In this document: positions 8,502-16,823 of the stretch, one piece after another
How positions within the stretch are numbered: the first letter of the stretch is position 1
How the letters are laid out: each line of letters starts with the position of its first letter
The notes under the pieces: generated by a model
The model's database searches: none
What the model was told of the DNA's origin: nothing
The model's input: only the letters and a program-made list of their open reading frames with translations
Assembly (NCBI RefSeq): GCF_003112575.1
Contig: NZ_BEWC01000001.1
Location: 372,001 to 436,000, forward strand
From: Streptomyces ardesiacus
GTDB lineage: Bacteria; Actinomycetota; Actinomycetes; Streptomycetales; Streptomycetaceae
Direction of reading: 5' to 3'
DNA length: 64,000 bases
Translations under genes and position numbers: made by a program

Positions 8502-9727
8502 GCCGGGAGCCGAACCAGGGGCCGGGCCGGAGTCCGGAGCGGGACCAGGACCAGGAGCCGCAATTCGGACCGGCCTGGGGGCCCGAGCACGGACCGGCGG
8601 GTCAGCCGCACCACGGACCGGTACAGGGGCCGTACCCCGGACCGGTTCAGGGGTCGCACCCCGGGCCGTTTCAGGGGTCGTCGCACTACGGACCGGGCCA
8701 GGGGCCGGACCACGGACCGGTTCAAGGGCCCTACCCCGGACCGGAACGGGGGCGGATCCAGGGACCGGACCGGCCCGTGGACGGCGGTGCCGTGCCCCCG
8801 CTCCACGGACCGGACCGGCCCGTGGACGATGGCGCTGCGCCCCCGCTCCGCTTCGGGTACGGCACCAACGGCCTCACCGACCTCCGTCTCGACGACGCAC
8901 TCGCCCTCCTCGCCGACCTGGGGTACGACGGCGTCGGCCTGACGCTCGACCACATGCATCTCGACCCGCTCGCCGACGGCCTCGCCGCCCGCACCCGCCG
9001 GGTCGCCGCGCGGCTGGACGCCCTCGGTCTGGGCGTCACCGTGGAGACGGGCGCCCGCTACGTGCTCGACCCGCGTCGCAAGCACGGTCCCTCCCTGCTC
9101 GACCCGGACCCGGAGGACCGCGCCCGCCGCACCGACCTCCTCGTCCGCGCCGTCGGCGTCGCCGCCGACCTCGGGGCCCACGCCGTGCACTGCTTCAGCG
9201 GCGTCACCCCGTCGGGCACCGACGAGGACACCGCGTGGAAGCGGCTGGCCGAGTCCCTCACCCCGGTCCTGGACGCCGCCGCCACCGCGGGCGTCCCCCT
9301 CGCCGTGGAGCCCGAACCCGGGCACCTCCTGTCCACCCTCGCCGACTTCCACATCCTGCGCCGCACCCTCGGCGACCCCGAACCCCTCGGTCTCACCCTG
9401 GACATCGGCCACTGCCAGTGCCTCGAACCGCTCCCTCCCGCCGACTGCGTGCGCGCCGCCGCCCCCTGGCTGCGCCACGTGCAGATCGAGGACATGCGCC
9501 GCGGCGTCCACGAACACCTCCCCTTCGGTGACGGCGAGATCGACTTCCCGCCCGTCCTCGAGGCCCTCGCCGCCACCGGCTACCAGGGCCTGACCGTCGT
9601 CGAACTGCCCCGCCACTCCCACGCGGGCCCCCACCACGCCGAACGCTCCCTCCCGTTCCTGCGGCGCGCCGCACCCGCGCCGCCGCCCCGCACCAGCCGC
9701 TCGGGCGAGCCCTCCGCCACCCACTGA
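8498..9727 (+). CDS. TIM-barrel sugar phosphate isomerase/epimerase with a Gly/Pro/Gln repeat N-terminus
   Basis: A 409-residue protein whose ATG overlaps the UbiA stop. Residues 1-120 are low-complexity (repeated GPVQGPYPG-like units, then GPDRPVDxGA repeats). The TIM barrel begins at RFGYGTNGLTDLRLDDALALL and shows the usual metal-ligand clusters: AVEPEPGHLL (Glu), LTLDIGHCQC (Asp/His), HVQIEDMRRG (His/Glu) and VVELPRHSH (Glu). Members of this fold isomerise or epimerise sugars and cyclitols; here a role in the ebo-type pathway is inferred from operon position. The repeat leader is odd for a cytosolic enzyme. A downstream start would remove it, but no good ribosome site was seen there. Confidence 0.85.
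   Translation: MSREPNQGPGRSPERDQDQEPQFGPAWGPEHGPAGQPHHGPVQGPYPGPVQGSHPGPFQGSSHYGPGQGPDHGPVQGPYPGPERGRIQGPDRPVDGGAVPPLHGPDRPVDDGAAPPLRFGYGTNGLTDLRLDDALALLADLGYDGVGLTLDHMHLDPLADGLAARTRRVAARLDALGLGVTVETGARYVLDPRRKHGPSLLDPDPEDRARRTDLLVRAVGVAADLGAHAVHCFSGVTPSGTDEDTAWKRLAESLTPVLDAAATAGVPLAVEPEPGHLLSTLADFHILRRTLGDPEPLGLTLDIGHCQCLEPLPPADCVRAAAPWLRHVQIEDMRRGVHEHLPFGDGEIDFPPVLEALAATGYQGLTVVELPRHSHAGPHHAERSLPFLRRAAPAPPPRTSRSGEPSATH
8615..8750 (+). repeat. Degenerate direct repeats encoding the Gly/Pro/Gln leader
   Basis: Imperfect units built on GGACCGGTNCAGGGG-CCNTACCCC recur about five times and encode GPVQGPYPGP-like peptides. Copies differ by point changes and small insertions while keeping frame. 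Confidence 0.75.
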
Positions 9728-9740
9728 AGGGAGCCACCCC

Positions 9741-10484
9741 ATGACGCAGCCACACGCCGCCCACGTCACCCCCGACACCCAGGACGCGGACGGCACCACC
9801 GCCGGACCCGCCGGACAGGACCAGGGCACCACCCCCGCCCACGTCCCGCCCGCCGCGCTGCGCGCAGCCCTGGCCGCCCGGCTCGGCGGAGCCGCCCGCG
9901 CCTGGCTGGACCAGGCCCTGGACGAGGCCGCCGCCCACCCCGGCACCCACGGCCCCATCTCGGTGTGGGAACTGCGCCTCGCCGAGGCCGGCCGCCGGTG
10001 CGGGCCCGCCCACGCCGACGCCGCCCGCGTCCTCGTGCTGCACGCCGCCCGCGCCGACACGGACGCCCTGACCCGGGTCTACTCCCAGGGCACCGCCGAC
10101 GAACGCCGCGCCGTCCTGCACGCCCTGCCGCACCTGGTGCCGGGACCGGACGCCCTGCCGCTCGTCGAGGACGCCCTGCGCACCAACGACACCCGCCTCG
10201 TCGCCGCCGCCCTCGGCCCCTACGCCGCCCGTCACCTCGACCCGCACCAGTGGCGGCACGCCGTACTGAAGTGCCTGTTCACCGGTGTCCCCGTCGACAG
10301 CGTGGCGGACCTCGCCCGCCGGGCCCGGGGCGACGACGAACTCGCCCGGATGCTCGCCGACTACGCCGCCGAACGCACCGCCGCGGACCGCACCGTCCCC
10401 GAAGACCTGCACCGCGTCCTGGCCCTGACCGAGCCCGGGCGCCCCGCGCCCGGCACGGCCGACCCCCACGGCAAGGAGTCCTGA
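9741..10484 (+). CDS. eboA: EboA-domain protein
   Basis: A 247-residue soluble, mostly alpha-helical protein with no recognisable catalytic motif. The start has AAGGGAG upstream. After a 40-residue disordered Thr/Ala/Pro leader come helical pairs rich in Ala/Leu/Arg (LAARLGGAARAWLDQALDEAA, VLVLHAARADTDALTRVY, DERRAVLHALPHLVPG, VEDALRTNDTRLVAAALGPYAARHL), matching the EboA protein of Ebo clusters. The function of EboA is not established; cyanobacterial ebo genes are needed for traffic of the scytonemin precursor to the periplasm. The family call relies on pattern memory plus the TatD-like gene that follows with a 3-nt overlap. Confidence 0.8.
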   Translation: MTQPHAAHVTPDTQDADGTTAGPAGQDQGTTPAHVPPAALRAALAARLGGAARAWLDQALDEAAAHPGTHGPISVWELRLAEAGRRCGPAHADAARVLVLHAARADTDALTRVYSQGTADERRAVLHALPHLVPGPDALPLVEDALRTNDTRLVAAALGPYAARHLDPHQWRHAVLKCLFTGVPVDSVADLARRARGDDELARMLADYAAERTAADRTVPEDLHRVLALTEPGRPAPGTADPHGKES

Positions 10485-11332
10485 TGCGCATCTTCGACCC
10501 CCACATCCACATGACCTCCCGGACCACCGACGACTACGAGGCCATGCACGCCGCCGGTGTCCGCGCCGTCGTCGAACCCTCCTTCTGGCTGGGCCAGCCC
10601 CGCACCTCGGCCGCTTCCTTCCTCGACTACTTCGACGCCCTGCTGGGCTGGGAACCCTTCCGCGCCGCCCAGTACGGCATCGCCCACCACTGCACGATCG
10701 CCCTCAACCCCAAGGAGGCCAACGACCCGCGCTGCCTGCCCGTCCTCGACGAACTGCCCCGCTATCTCGTCAAGGACAGGGTGGTGGCGGTCGGTGAGAT
10801 CGGCTACGACGCGATGACGCCCGCCGAGGACACCGCGCTGGCCACCCAGCTCCAGCTCGCCGCCGACCACGGGCTGCCCGCCCTCGTGCACACCCCGCAC
10901 CGCGACAAGCTCGCCGGCCTGCGCCGCACCCTCGACGTGGTCCGCGAGTCCGCCCTGCCCACGGACCGGGTGCTGGTCGACCACCTCAACGAGACCACCG
11001 TCAAGGAGGCCAAGGACAGCGGCGCCTGGCTCGGCTTCTCCGTCTATCCGGACACCAAGATGGACGAGGTCCGGATGGTCGCCCTGCTGCGTGAGTACGG
11101 CCCGGACCGGGTCCTGGTCAACTCGGCGGCGGACTGGGGCAGGAGCGACCCGCTCAAGACCCGCAAGGTCGGCGACCTGATGCTCGCCGAGGGCTTCACC
11201 GAGGACGACGTGGACCGGGTGCTGTGGCGCAACCCCGTCGCCTTCTACGGACTCAGCGGACGCCTCGAGCTGGACGTGGCCTCGGGCGAGGCCACCCACG
11301 AGGGCAACTCCATCCTGCGCGGCGGGGAGTGA
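10484..11332 (+). CDS. eboB: TatD-family metal-dependent hydrolase, EboB-like
   Basis: A 282-residue amidohydrolase-superfamily TIM barrel starting at ATG 10484 inside the EboA stop (TGATG), with AAGGAG 7 bp upstream. Metal-site motifs are in order: FDPHIHM (HxH after strand 1), VAVGEIGYD (Glu), PALVHTPHRDK (His), LVDHLNE (His) and LVNSAADWG (Asp). TatD proteins are Mg/Mn-dependent nucleases or phosphoesterases. The EboB subgroup acts in an unknown step of metabolite processing and export. All metal ligands expected from the family appear present, so it should be catalytically active. Confidence 0.88.
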   Translation: MRIFDPHIHMTSRTTDDYEAMHAAGVRAVVEPSFWLGQPRTSAASFLDYFDALLGWEPFRAAQYGIAHHCTIALNPKEANDPRCLPVLDELPRYLVKDRVVAVGEIGYDAMTPAEDTALATQLQLAADHGLPALVHTPHRDKLAGLRRTLDVVRESALPTDRVLVDHLNETTVKEAKDSGAWLGFSVYPDTKMDEVRMVALLREYGPDRVLVNSAADWGRSDPLKTRKVGDLMLAEGFTEDDVDRVLWRNPVAFYGLSGRLELDVASGEATHEGNSILRGGE

Positions 11333-11335
11333 TCC

Positions 11336-12511
11336 ATGCGCTTTCGGCACCCCGACGGCTCCACCATCCACCTCGCCTACTGCACCAACGTCCACCCCGC
11401 CGAGACCCTCGACGGCGTCCTCGCCCAGCTCCGCGACCACTGCGAGCCGGTCCGCCGCCGCCTCGGCCGCGACCGGCTCGGCATCGGGCTGTGGCTCGCC
11501 CGCGACGCGGCCCACGCCCTGGTCACCGACCCGGCGGCACTGCGCGGCCTGCGCACCGAACTCGACCGGCGCGGCCTGGAGGTCGTCACCCTCAACGGCT
11601 TCCCCTACGAGGGATTCGGCGCCGAGGAGGTCAAGTACCGCGTCTACAAGCCGGACTGGGCCGACCTCGAACGCCTGGAGCACACCACCTCCCTCGCCCG
11701 GCTGCTCGCCGGACTGCTGCCCGACGACGTCACCGACGGCACCATCTCCACCCTGCCGCTCGCCTGGCGCACCGCCTACGACGAGACCCGCGCCGACAAG
11801 GCCCGCGCCGCCCTGGTCACCCTCGCCGAACGTCTCGACGCCCTCCACGAACTGACCGGCCGCTCCATCCGCATCGGCCTGGAACCGGAACCCGGCTGCG
11901 TCGTCGAGACCACCCACGACGCCATCGCACCGCTGACCGCGATCGCCCACGAACGCATCGGCGTCTGCGTCGACACCTGCCACCTCGCCACCTCCTTCGA
12001 AGATCCGCACACCGCCCTGGACGCCCTCACGGCCGCCCGCATCCCCGTCGTCAAGTCCCAGCTCTCCGCCGCGCTGCACGCCGAACACCCCGCCGACCCC
12101 GCGGTCCGCGAAGCCCTCGGCGCCTTCGCCGAGCCGCGCTTCCTGCACCAGACCCGCACCACCACCCCCTCCGGCGGCCGGCAGGGCACCGACGACCTCG
12201 ACGAGGCCCTCGCGGACGGCGGCCCGCTGCCCGCCACCGCGCCCTGGCGCGCCCACTTCCACGTCCCGCTGCACGCGGCCCCCGCCGCGCCCCTCACCTC
12301 CACCCTTCCCGTACTCAAGGCCGCCCTGGCCCGGCTCGTCGGCGGTCCGCACCCCGTCACCCGTCATCTGGAGGTCGAGACCTACACCTGGCAGGCCCTC
12401 CCGCCCGAGCTGCGGCCCCGCGCCCGCGCCCAGCTCACCGACGGCATCGCCGCCGAGCTGACCCTCGCCCGCGACCTGTTGACGGACCTCGGCCTGAAGG
12501 AACTGCCATGA
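11336..12511 (+). CDS. eboE: EboE-like TIM-barrel (xylose isomerase-like) metabolite traffic protein
   Basis: A 391-residue TIM-barrel protein starting three bases after the EboB stop, with GGGGAG upstream. The opening STIHLAYCTNVHPAETLDGVLAQL is characteristic of EboE-type proteins. Possible metal ligands lie in LEPEPGC (Glu), GVCVDTCHLA (Asp/Cys/His) and HFHVPLH (His pair), with a final VETYTWQALP segment. EboE is the sugar-isomerase-like member of Ebo clusters; its reaction is unknown. Gene order EboA-EboB-EboE matches that of described ebo clusters. The ATG of the next gene overlaps its stop. Confidence 0.85.
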   Translation: MRFRHPDGSTIHLAYCTNVHPAETLDGVLAQLRDHCEPVRRRLGRDRLGIGLWLARDAAHALVTDPAALRGLRTELDRRGLEVVTLNGFPYEGFGAEEVKYRVYKPDWADLERLEHTTSLARLLAGLLPDDVTDGTISTLPLAWRTAYDETRADKARAALVTLAERLDALHELTGRSIRIGLEPEPGCVVETTHDAIAPLTAIAHERIGVCVDTCHLATSFEDPHTALDALTAARIPVVKSQLSAALHAEHPADPAVREALGAFAEPRFLHQTRTTTPSGGRQGTDDLDEALADGGPLPATAPWRAHFHVPLHAAPAAPLTSTLPVLKAALARLVGGPHPVTRHLEVETYTWQALPPELRPRARAQLTDGIAAELTLARDLLTDLGLKELP

Positions 12512-13905
12512 CCTCCACCACCCCCTCCGGCGGACCCACCCCCCTCCTCGTCCTGGACGTCGTCGGCCTCACCCCCCGTCTCCTCGACCACATGCCCCAC
12601 CTCAAGCAGCTCGGCCAGTCCGGGTCCCGCGCCCCGCTCGGCACCGTCCTGCCCGCCGTCACCTGCGCCGCCCAGTCCACCTTCCTCACCGGCACCATGC
12701 CCTCCGAGCACGGCATCGTCGGCAACGGCTGGTACTTCCGCGAACTCGGCGACGTCCTGCTGTGGCGCCAGCACAACGGACTCGTCTCCGGCGACAAGCT
12801 CTGGGACGCCGCCCGCCGCGCCCACCCCGGCTACACCGTCGCCAACATCTGCTGGTGGTACGCCATGGGCGCCGACACCGACTACACCGTCACCCCCCGT
12901 CCCGTGTACTACGCCGACGGCCGCAAGGAACCCGACTGCTACACCCGCCCCCCGGCCCTGCACGACGAACTCACCGGCAAGCTCGGCACCTTCCCCCTCT
13001 TCCACTTCTGGGGCCCCGGCGCGGACCTGGTCTCCAGCCAGTGGATCATCGACGCCACCCGTCACATCATGGCCACCCGGCACCCCGACCTGACTCTTTG
13101 CTACCTCCCGCATCTCGACTACGACCTGCAGCGCTTCGGCCCCGACGACCCGCGCTCCCTGAAGGCCGCCGCCGACCTGGACCGGGCGCTGGCCCCGCTC
13201 CTCGACGACGCCCGCGCCGAGGGCCGCACCGTCGTCGCGCTGTCCGAGTACGGCATCACCCCGGTCAGCCGGCCCGTGGACATCAACCGGGCCCTGCGCC
13301 GCGCCGGACTCCTCGAGGTGCACACGCAGGACGGCATGGAGTACCTCGACCCGATGGCCTCCCGCGCCTTCGCGGTCGCCGACCACCAGATCGCCCACGT
13401 GTACGTCCGCCGCCCCGAGGACCTCGACGCGACCCGCGCCGCCCTGGACGGACTTCCTGGCATCGCCGAACTCCTCGACGACGAGGGCAAGAAGGCCCAG
13501 CACCTGGACCACCCGCGCGCCGGCGAACTCGTCGCCGTGGCGGAGCCGGACGCCTGGTTCACGTACTACTACTGGCTCGACGACGACCGCGCGCCCGACT
13601 TCGCGCAGCTCGTCGAGATCCACCGCAAACCCGGCTACGACCCGGTCGAGCTGTTCATGGACCCCCACGACCCCTACGTCAAGGTCAAGGCGGCCGGCGC
13701 CCTGGCCCGCAAGAAGCTCGGCATGCGCTACCGCATGGCGGTCGTGCCCCTGGACGCCTCACCTATTCGAGGCAGCCACGGCCGCCTCCCCGCGAGCGAC
13801 GACGACGGTCCGCTCCTCATCTGCTCCACCCCCCGCGCTGTCGGAGACCGCGTCGCGGCCACCGACGTGAAACAACTCCTGCTCCGGCTCGCCGGACTCG
13901 GCTGA
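12508..13905 (+). CDS. eboF: Alkaline phosphatase-superfamily nucleotide pyrophosphatase/phosphodiesterase, EboF-like
   Basis: A 465-residue protein whose ATG overlaps the EboE stop (ATGA). The N-terminus LLVLDVVGLTPRLLDHMPHL supplies the first metal Asp. PAVTCAAQSTFLTG followed by MPSEHGIVGNGWYF is the nucleophile-Thr region of type I phosphodiesterases. Further metal residues are likely in LPHLDYDLQRFG and AVADHQIAHVYV. The C-terminus has GSHGRLP, another conserved phosphatase-superfamily motif. No signal peptide is visible, so it should act in the cytosol. Such a protein ends many Ebo operons (EboF). Hydrolysis of a phosphodiester or pyrophosphate intermediate is the inferred role. Confidence 0.87.
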   Translation: MTSTTPSGGPTPLLVLDVVGLTPRLLDHMPHLKQLGQSGSRAPLGTVLPAVTCAAQSTFLTGTMPSEHGIVGNGWYFRELGDVLLWRQHNGLVSGDKLWDAARRAHPGYTVANICWWYAMGADTDYTVTPRPVYYADGRKEPDCYTRPPALHDELTGKLGTFPLFHFWGPGADLVSSQWIIDATRHIMATRHPDLTLCYLPHLDYDLQRFGPDDPRSLKAAADLDRALAPLLDDARAEGRTVVALSEYGITPVSRPVDINRALRRAGLLEVHTQDGMEYLDPMASRAFAVADHQIAHVYVRRPEDLDATRAALDGLPGIAELLDDEGKKAQHLDHPRAGELVAVAEPDAWFTYYYWLDDDRAPDFAQLVEIHRKPGYDPVELFMDPHDPYVKVKAAGALARKKLGMRYRMAVVPLDASPIRGSHGRLPASDDDGPLLICSTPRAVGDRVAATDVKQLLLRLAGLG

Positions 13906-14018
13906 CGCTCCGCCCGGAACGCCCGCCACATCCGACTACTGAGAGTGAAACACACGGCACTGACAACGGCCCGTCCGATCCGCATCGGAGCAGGCCACGA
14001 CCCAAAAGGCAGGCACCC

Positions 14019-15224
14019 GTGACCCCGTTCACCGACCCCTCCCGCTCCGACGCCGGCACCGACCCGTCCGCCGACGGCCCGGGCGAGAGCCTGCGCCGCT
14101 CCCTCGGCGTGAACCGGCGCCGCTTCCTCAGCACCTGCACCGCCGTGGCGGCCGGCGCCGTCGCGGCCCCCGTCTTCGGAGCCTCCCCGGCCCTCGCCCA
14201 CGGCCGGGACAGAGACCACGACCACGGTCAGGGCCAGGGCCAGGGCCAGATCCTCGTCCCGGCGGACAAGCGCGGCATCATCCTCTACACCGTCCGTGAC
14301 GCCACCGCCCGCGACCCCCTCGCCTCCGACCTGCCCTCCGGCTTCCGCGAGGTCTTCAAGCAGCTGTCCCGGCACGGCTACCGCCAGGTCGAGTTCGCCG
14401 GATACAACCAGCACGCCAACGCGCCGGGCGGCGCGAGCCTGGAGTCCGTCAAGGGCGCCCGGCTGCTGCGCTCCTGGCTCGACGACTACGGTCTGCGCGC
14501 CCAGGGCAACCACGGCTTCATCCCGTCCTCCTGGCCGCTGACCGCGGCGGACAAGGACACCTTCAAGAAGCACCTGGAGATCGCCAACATCCTCGGCATG
14601 GACCACATGGGCACCGGCGGCGACCCCACCGGCAGCTCCTACCGCGCCGACTGGGACGTGGCCGCCGACAAGTGGAACGCCCTCGGCGCCATCGCCCACC
14701 GCGAGGGCATCAAGCTCTACACCCACAACCACGACAGCGCCTACGGCTTCCTGCTCGACGGCGGGCCGCTGGACGACCAGGGCAGGCCGACCCGCAGTTC
14801 GGGCATCCGGAAGCTGGAGTACTTCCTCAAGGTCACCGACCCGAAGGTCGTCTGGCTGGAAATGGACATCTTCTGGGCGCACGTCGCCCAGTACAAGTTC
14901 CACGAGTACACCGCCCACGACGGCTCCACCAGGAAGAACGTCTTCGACCCGGCCGGCCTCGTGGTCCGTTACAACCGGCGTTACCCGCTGTTCCACGCCA
15001 AGGACGGTGTCGTGAGCACCACCAACGGCATGGGCTACGACATGGTGCCCTTCGGGACGGGCGTCATCGACTACACGACGTTCTTCTCCCGGGTCGGCCT
15101 GCGGAACTACCACAACCCGATGGTCGAGGACGACAACTCCCCGAGCGCCACCGATCCCTCCCAGTCGCTGCGGGAGGCAAAGATCAGCTACGACGGCCTG
15201 GCGGCCCTGCGCAAGCGGCGCTGA
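14019..15224 (+). CDS. Tat-exported sugar phosphate isomerase/epimerase-family protein
   Basis: A 401-residue protein. GTG 14019 is chosen because it follows AAAAGGC and precedes an intact twin-arginine signal: NRRRFLSTCTAVAAGAVAAP (about residues 29-48) with cleavage near ALAHG. A short His/Asp/Gln-Gly repeat linker follows. The TIM barrel begins at KRGIILYTVRDAT; likely ligands sit in YTHNHDSAY (His), WLEMDIFWAH (Glu/Asp) and FHAKDG (His/Lys). Tat export implies folding with a metal before secretion. It lies 113 bp after the phosphodiesterase gene and ahead of a strong terminator, so it is the last member of the region 1 group. An extracellular TIM barrel complements the secreted dehydrogenase/ThuA/DUF1080 protein. 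Confidence 0.9.
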   Translation: MTPFTDPSRSDAGTDPSADGPGESLRRSLGVNRRRFLSTCTAVAAGAVAAPVFGASPALAHGRDRDHDHGQGQGQGQILVPADKRGIILYTVRDATARDPLASDLPSGFREVFKQLSRHGYRQVEFAGYNQHANAPGGASLESVKGARLLRSWLDDYGLRAQGNHGFIPSSWPLTAADKDTFKKHLEIANILGMDHMGTGGDPTGSSYRADWDVAADKWNALGAIAHREGIKLYTHNHDSAYGFLLDGGPLDDQGRPTRSSGIRKLEYFLKVTDPKVVWLEMDIFWAHVAQYKFHEYTAHDGSTRKNVFDPAGLVVRYNRRYPLFHAKDGVVSTTNGMGYDMVPFGTGVIDYTTFFSRVGLRNYHNPMVEDDNSPSATDPSQSLREAKISYDGLAALRKRR

Positions 15225-15240
15225 CCCCCGGCACCACGAC

Positions 15241-15289
15241 ACGGACCGGGCGGCCCCTCCCCGTACGCGGGAGGGGCCGCCCGGTCCGT
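15241..15289. terminator. Strong bidirectional hairpin terminator
   Basis: A perfect 21-bp inverted repeat with a 7-nt loop lies between the convergent Tat-TIM-barrel gene (stop 15224) and the OFA transporter (stop 15321). Its placement and strength indicate a shared terminator for both strands. Confidence 0.92.
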
Positions 15290-15320
15290 GCGAGGGAGGC
15301 GTGTCGGGCCGTTCCTCGCC

Positions 15321-16700
15321 TCATCCCTCGCCGAGCGGCTGCGGGTTGGGCGTGACGTGCTTGTTCCTCGGGCGCCCCGGCGGCCGCAGCGACAGTGCCA
15401 CGATCCCGGCGAAGATCGAGATGGACCCCGCGAGGGTGTAGGCGCCGTTGTAGCCCCAGACACCGACGACCACGGACCCCATGCCCGCGCCGAGGCCGGA
15501 GACGAGCTTGGAGCTGTAGACCATCCCGTAGTTGGCGGCGTTGTTGTTCTCACCGAAGTAGTCCGCTGTCAGCGCCGCGAACATCGGGAAGATGGCCCCG
15601 CCGCCGAAGCCGGAGATCGCGGAGAACAGCAGGAACAGGGGCAGGTTCTTGATCTCGGCCGCCAGGATGATGCCGAACTGGGCGAGGCCCAGGATCGCGC
15701 ACACGTAGAGCAGGCACTGCTTGCGGCCGTACAGGTCGGAGAGCCAGCCGATGACACCGCGGCCGGTGCCGTTGACGATCGCCTTCAGCGACATCGCGGT
15801 GGCCACCACACCGGCCGCGAAGCCCGCCTCCTCGCCGATGTCGACCTGGAAGGCGATCCCGAAGATGTTCACACCGGAGGTGCAGGCGAGGCAGAACCAC
15901 ATCAGCGCCACCCGGCCGGTCTTCCAGGCCTCCAGCGGGGAGTACTGCTTGACGGCCGGGGGGTTCTTGTCCAGGGAACGCCGGGCCCGCGGGTCCTCCG
16001 GCGGGTTCAGCGGGTCGATCGCGGCCGGCCACCAGTTCTTCGGCGGGTCCCGGAAGTAGAAGCCGGCGATCGCCACCGTCGCCGCGAGGAAGACGCCCGC
16101 CGAGACCAGCACCCAGCGGAAGTTGGAGCCGTCCATGTAGCCGTGGAAGATGAAGACGAACGGCACCGAACCGTAGGCGAAACCGCCGTTGACGAAGCCG
16201 GTCTTGCCGCCCCTGCGCTCCGGATACCACTTGCCGACCATGTTGACGCAGGTCGCGTACACCATGCCGGCGCCCATGCCGCTGAACACGCCGAATCCGA
16301 TGAAGGCGAGGGCGACGTGCGGCGCGAACGCCAGCGAGAGGTAGCCGAGCAGCGTGCCGCCCGACCCCAGCATCATCGCCCACCGCGCGGGAAGCCTGCC
16401 GCTCTCACGCAGCCGCCCGGCCGGAAACGCCACCGCCGCCTGGCAGAACACCCAGGCGGTCATCATCCAGTAGATGCTGCCGCTGGACCAGTGGTGGGCC
16501 TCGTGCAGCGTGTCCTCGGCGGACGCGAACGCGTACTCGGCGGAGGAGATGCCCATCATGCCGATCCAGGGCAGGATCACCATCCACTTGCGCTTGCGCC
16601 CCATGATGTCGATGTCGGACTCGCCCACGCGGTAGACGCGCCCGTTCCTGTCGGTCACCTCCCGGTAGCCGGCGACCCGTGTGACATCGGTGGTTGTCAT
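15321..16700 (-). CDS. OFA-family MFS transporter (oxalate/formate antiporter-like)
   Basis: A 459-residue major facilitator with about 12 membrane segments. The N-terminus (YREVTDRNGRVYRVGESD, then GRKRKWMVILPWIGMMGISSAEYAFASAEDTL) is typical of actinobacterial OFA carriers. A large cytoplasmic loop (DPLNPPEDPRARRSLDKNPP) separates the halves, and GRGVIGWLSDLYGRK is the MFS loop motif of the second half. The family exchanges small carboxylates such as oxalate and formate. Location next to formyl-CoA transferase and TPP lyase genes supports carboxylate uptake or oxalate:formate exchange. It lies 123 bp downstream of the acyl-CoA synthetase gene on the same strand. Confidence 0.93.
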   Translation of the reverse strand: MTTTDVTRVAGYREVTDRNGRVYRVGESDIDIMGRKRKWMVILPWIGMMGISSAEYAFASAEDTLHEAHHWSSGSIYWMMTAWVFCQAAVAFPAGRLRESGRLPARWAMMLGSGGTLLGYLSLAFAPHVALAFIGFGVFSGMGAGMVYATCVNMVGKWYPERRGGKTGFVNGGFAYGSVPFVFIFHGYMDGSNFRWVLVSAGVFLAATVAIAGFYFRDPPKNWWPAAIDPLNPPEDPRARRSLDKNPPAVKQYSPLEAWKTGRVALMWFCLACTSGVNIFGIAFQVDIGEEAGFAAGVVATAMSLKAIVNGTGRGVIGWLSDLYGRKQCLLYVCAILGLAQFGIILAAEIKNLPLFLLFSAISGFGGGAIFPMFAALTADYFGENNNAANYGMVYSSKLVSGLGAGMGSVVVGVWGYNGAYTLAGSISIFAGIVALSLRPPGRPRNKHVTPNPQPLGEG

Positions 16701-16823
16701 GTCGATTGCACCCCTAGCGTCGAAAGTTCTGGCCAGCGCCCCCTGTCCAATGCCTTTCGTGCGCGCGCGGGTCCCCGGGGCCGGCCGACGCGCACCCGTC
16801 GCCCGGCCCCTCGCCGTCTCACG

